Source of the DNA: Aedes albopictus
Lineage: Eukaryota; Arthropoda; Insecta; Diptera; Culicidae
Length of the DNA stretch: 64,000 nucleotides
Assembly: GCF_035046485.1 (NCBI RefSeq)
Contig: NC_085138.1
Location: forward strand, 342,500,263 to 342,564,262
Direction: 5' to 3'
The position numbers were made by a program, and so were the translations under genes. Positions 63,711 to 64,000 of this stretch are shown here, in pieces (within the stretch, counting starts at the first letter, position 1; each line of letters begins with the position of its first letter). The notes beneath the pieces are model-generated. The model did not search any database. It saw only the letters and a list, made by a program, of their open reading frames with translations, and was not told the DNA's origin.

Positions 63711-64000
63711 ATATGTTCAGGCTGTGCAGCCATTGGCTGAAGACGGTGTGAATTGTCTTTTAAAAGGTAAAAATTCACGAATAAAAAAATAAAATATTGG
63801 AACTAGCCATGAAAGCAATTAGTGAGTACCCCTTATTTCTCCTACTGTAAAAAGTGTTATTCAAATAATCAAGGACATAACTAACTGCTTTGAACATTTC
63901 ATTCAAACTGACAGAAGCATTTGATAGTTATGAATAGGCGCACATAGCAATTAAAAATCACGGGAAATATTAACAATTTCAAACCATCCACATCAACAAT
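63711..64000. other. AT-rich, nothing recognised
   Basis: No coding frame with motifs, repeat partner or inverted repeat seen up to the window end. Confidence 0.5.

Overview
The window reads as nuclear DNA of a culicine mosquito, most likely Aedes. Reasons: full-length and partial tRNA-derived SINEs that I recognise as the Feilai type, non-LTR retrotransposon pieces of the RTE-like endonuclease/reverse-transcriptase kind, very dense short inverted-repeat (MITE/foldback) elements, and protein genes split by 56-66 nt introns. Species assignment is inference; no host marker gene settles it.

Only two convincing host genes are present, both on the minus strand and about 15 kb apart: astacin-family secreted metalloprotease-like genes at 914-1863 (253 aa) and 16353-17284 (250 aa). 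They share the same four-exon structure with GT-AG introns at identical codons, and signal peptides. Both carry the same two active-site changes: the catalytic Glu of HExxHxxGxxH is Gln, and the Met-turn Tyr is Phe. They look like a tandem pair of intact, probably non-proteolytic pseudoenzymes.

Layout. 1-15 kb: first astacin gene among four broken retrotransposon pieces (1-613, 2470-2745, 5700-6060, 8819-11256) and many palindromic DNA elements. 16.3-17.3 kb: second astacin gene. 17.5-24.3 kb: nested foldback elements, one SINE with a perfect 25-bp target duplication, and several MITEs. 24.4-35.5 kb: two Feilai SINEs, a tandem repeat of about 315 bp, decayed minisatellite and more MITEs. 35.8-50.5 kb: a large minisatellite of 24-bp units (two related 12-mers), cut by a 2.76-kb Mutator-like element with 26-bp terminal repeats and a 9-bp target duplication, and by a 155-bp MITE. 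51.7-58.2 kb: the same minisatellite in inverted orientation, cut by a 2.18-kb foldback element with an 8-bp target duplication. 58.2-60.1 kb: short segments in alternating orientation with a second degenerate repeat class. 60.1-64 kb: foldback elements and MITEs, two of which have another MITE inside.

The minisatellite unit is a multiple of three bases and has no stop codon in any of the six frames, so the long open frames of 36-50 kb (up to 487 codons) are a composition artefact. The most useful observations are the paired astacin pseudoenzymes, the insertions whose pre-insertion sites still exist elsewhere in the window (39332-42095, 53445-55627, 61565-62313), and a recurring terminal motif of the form GGGG-N2-AAA-N-TG-N2-CA shared by several TA-flanked element families. 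No rRNA, functional tRNA, CRISPR array or bacterial signal was found.
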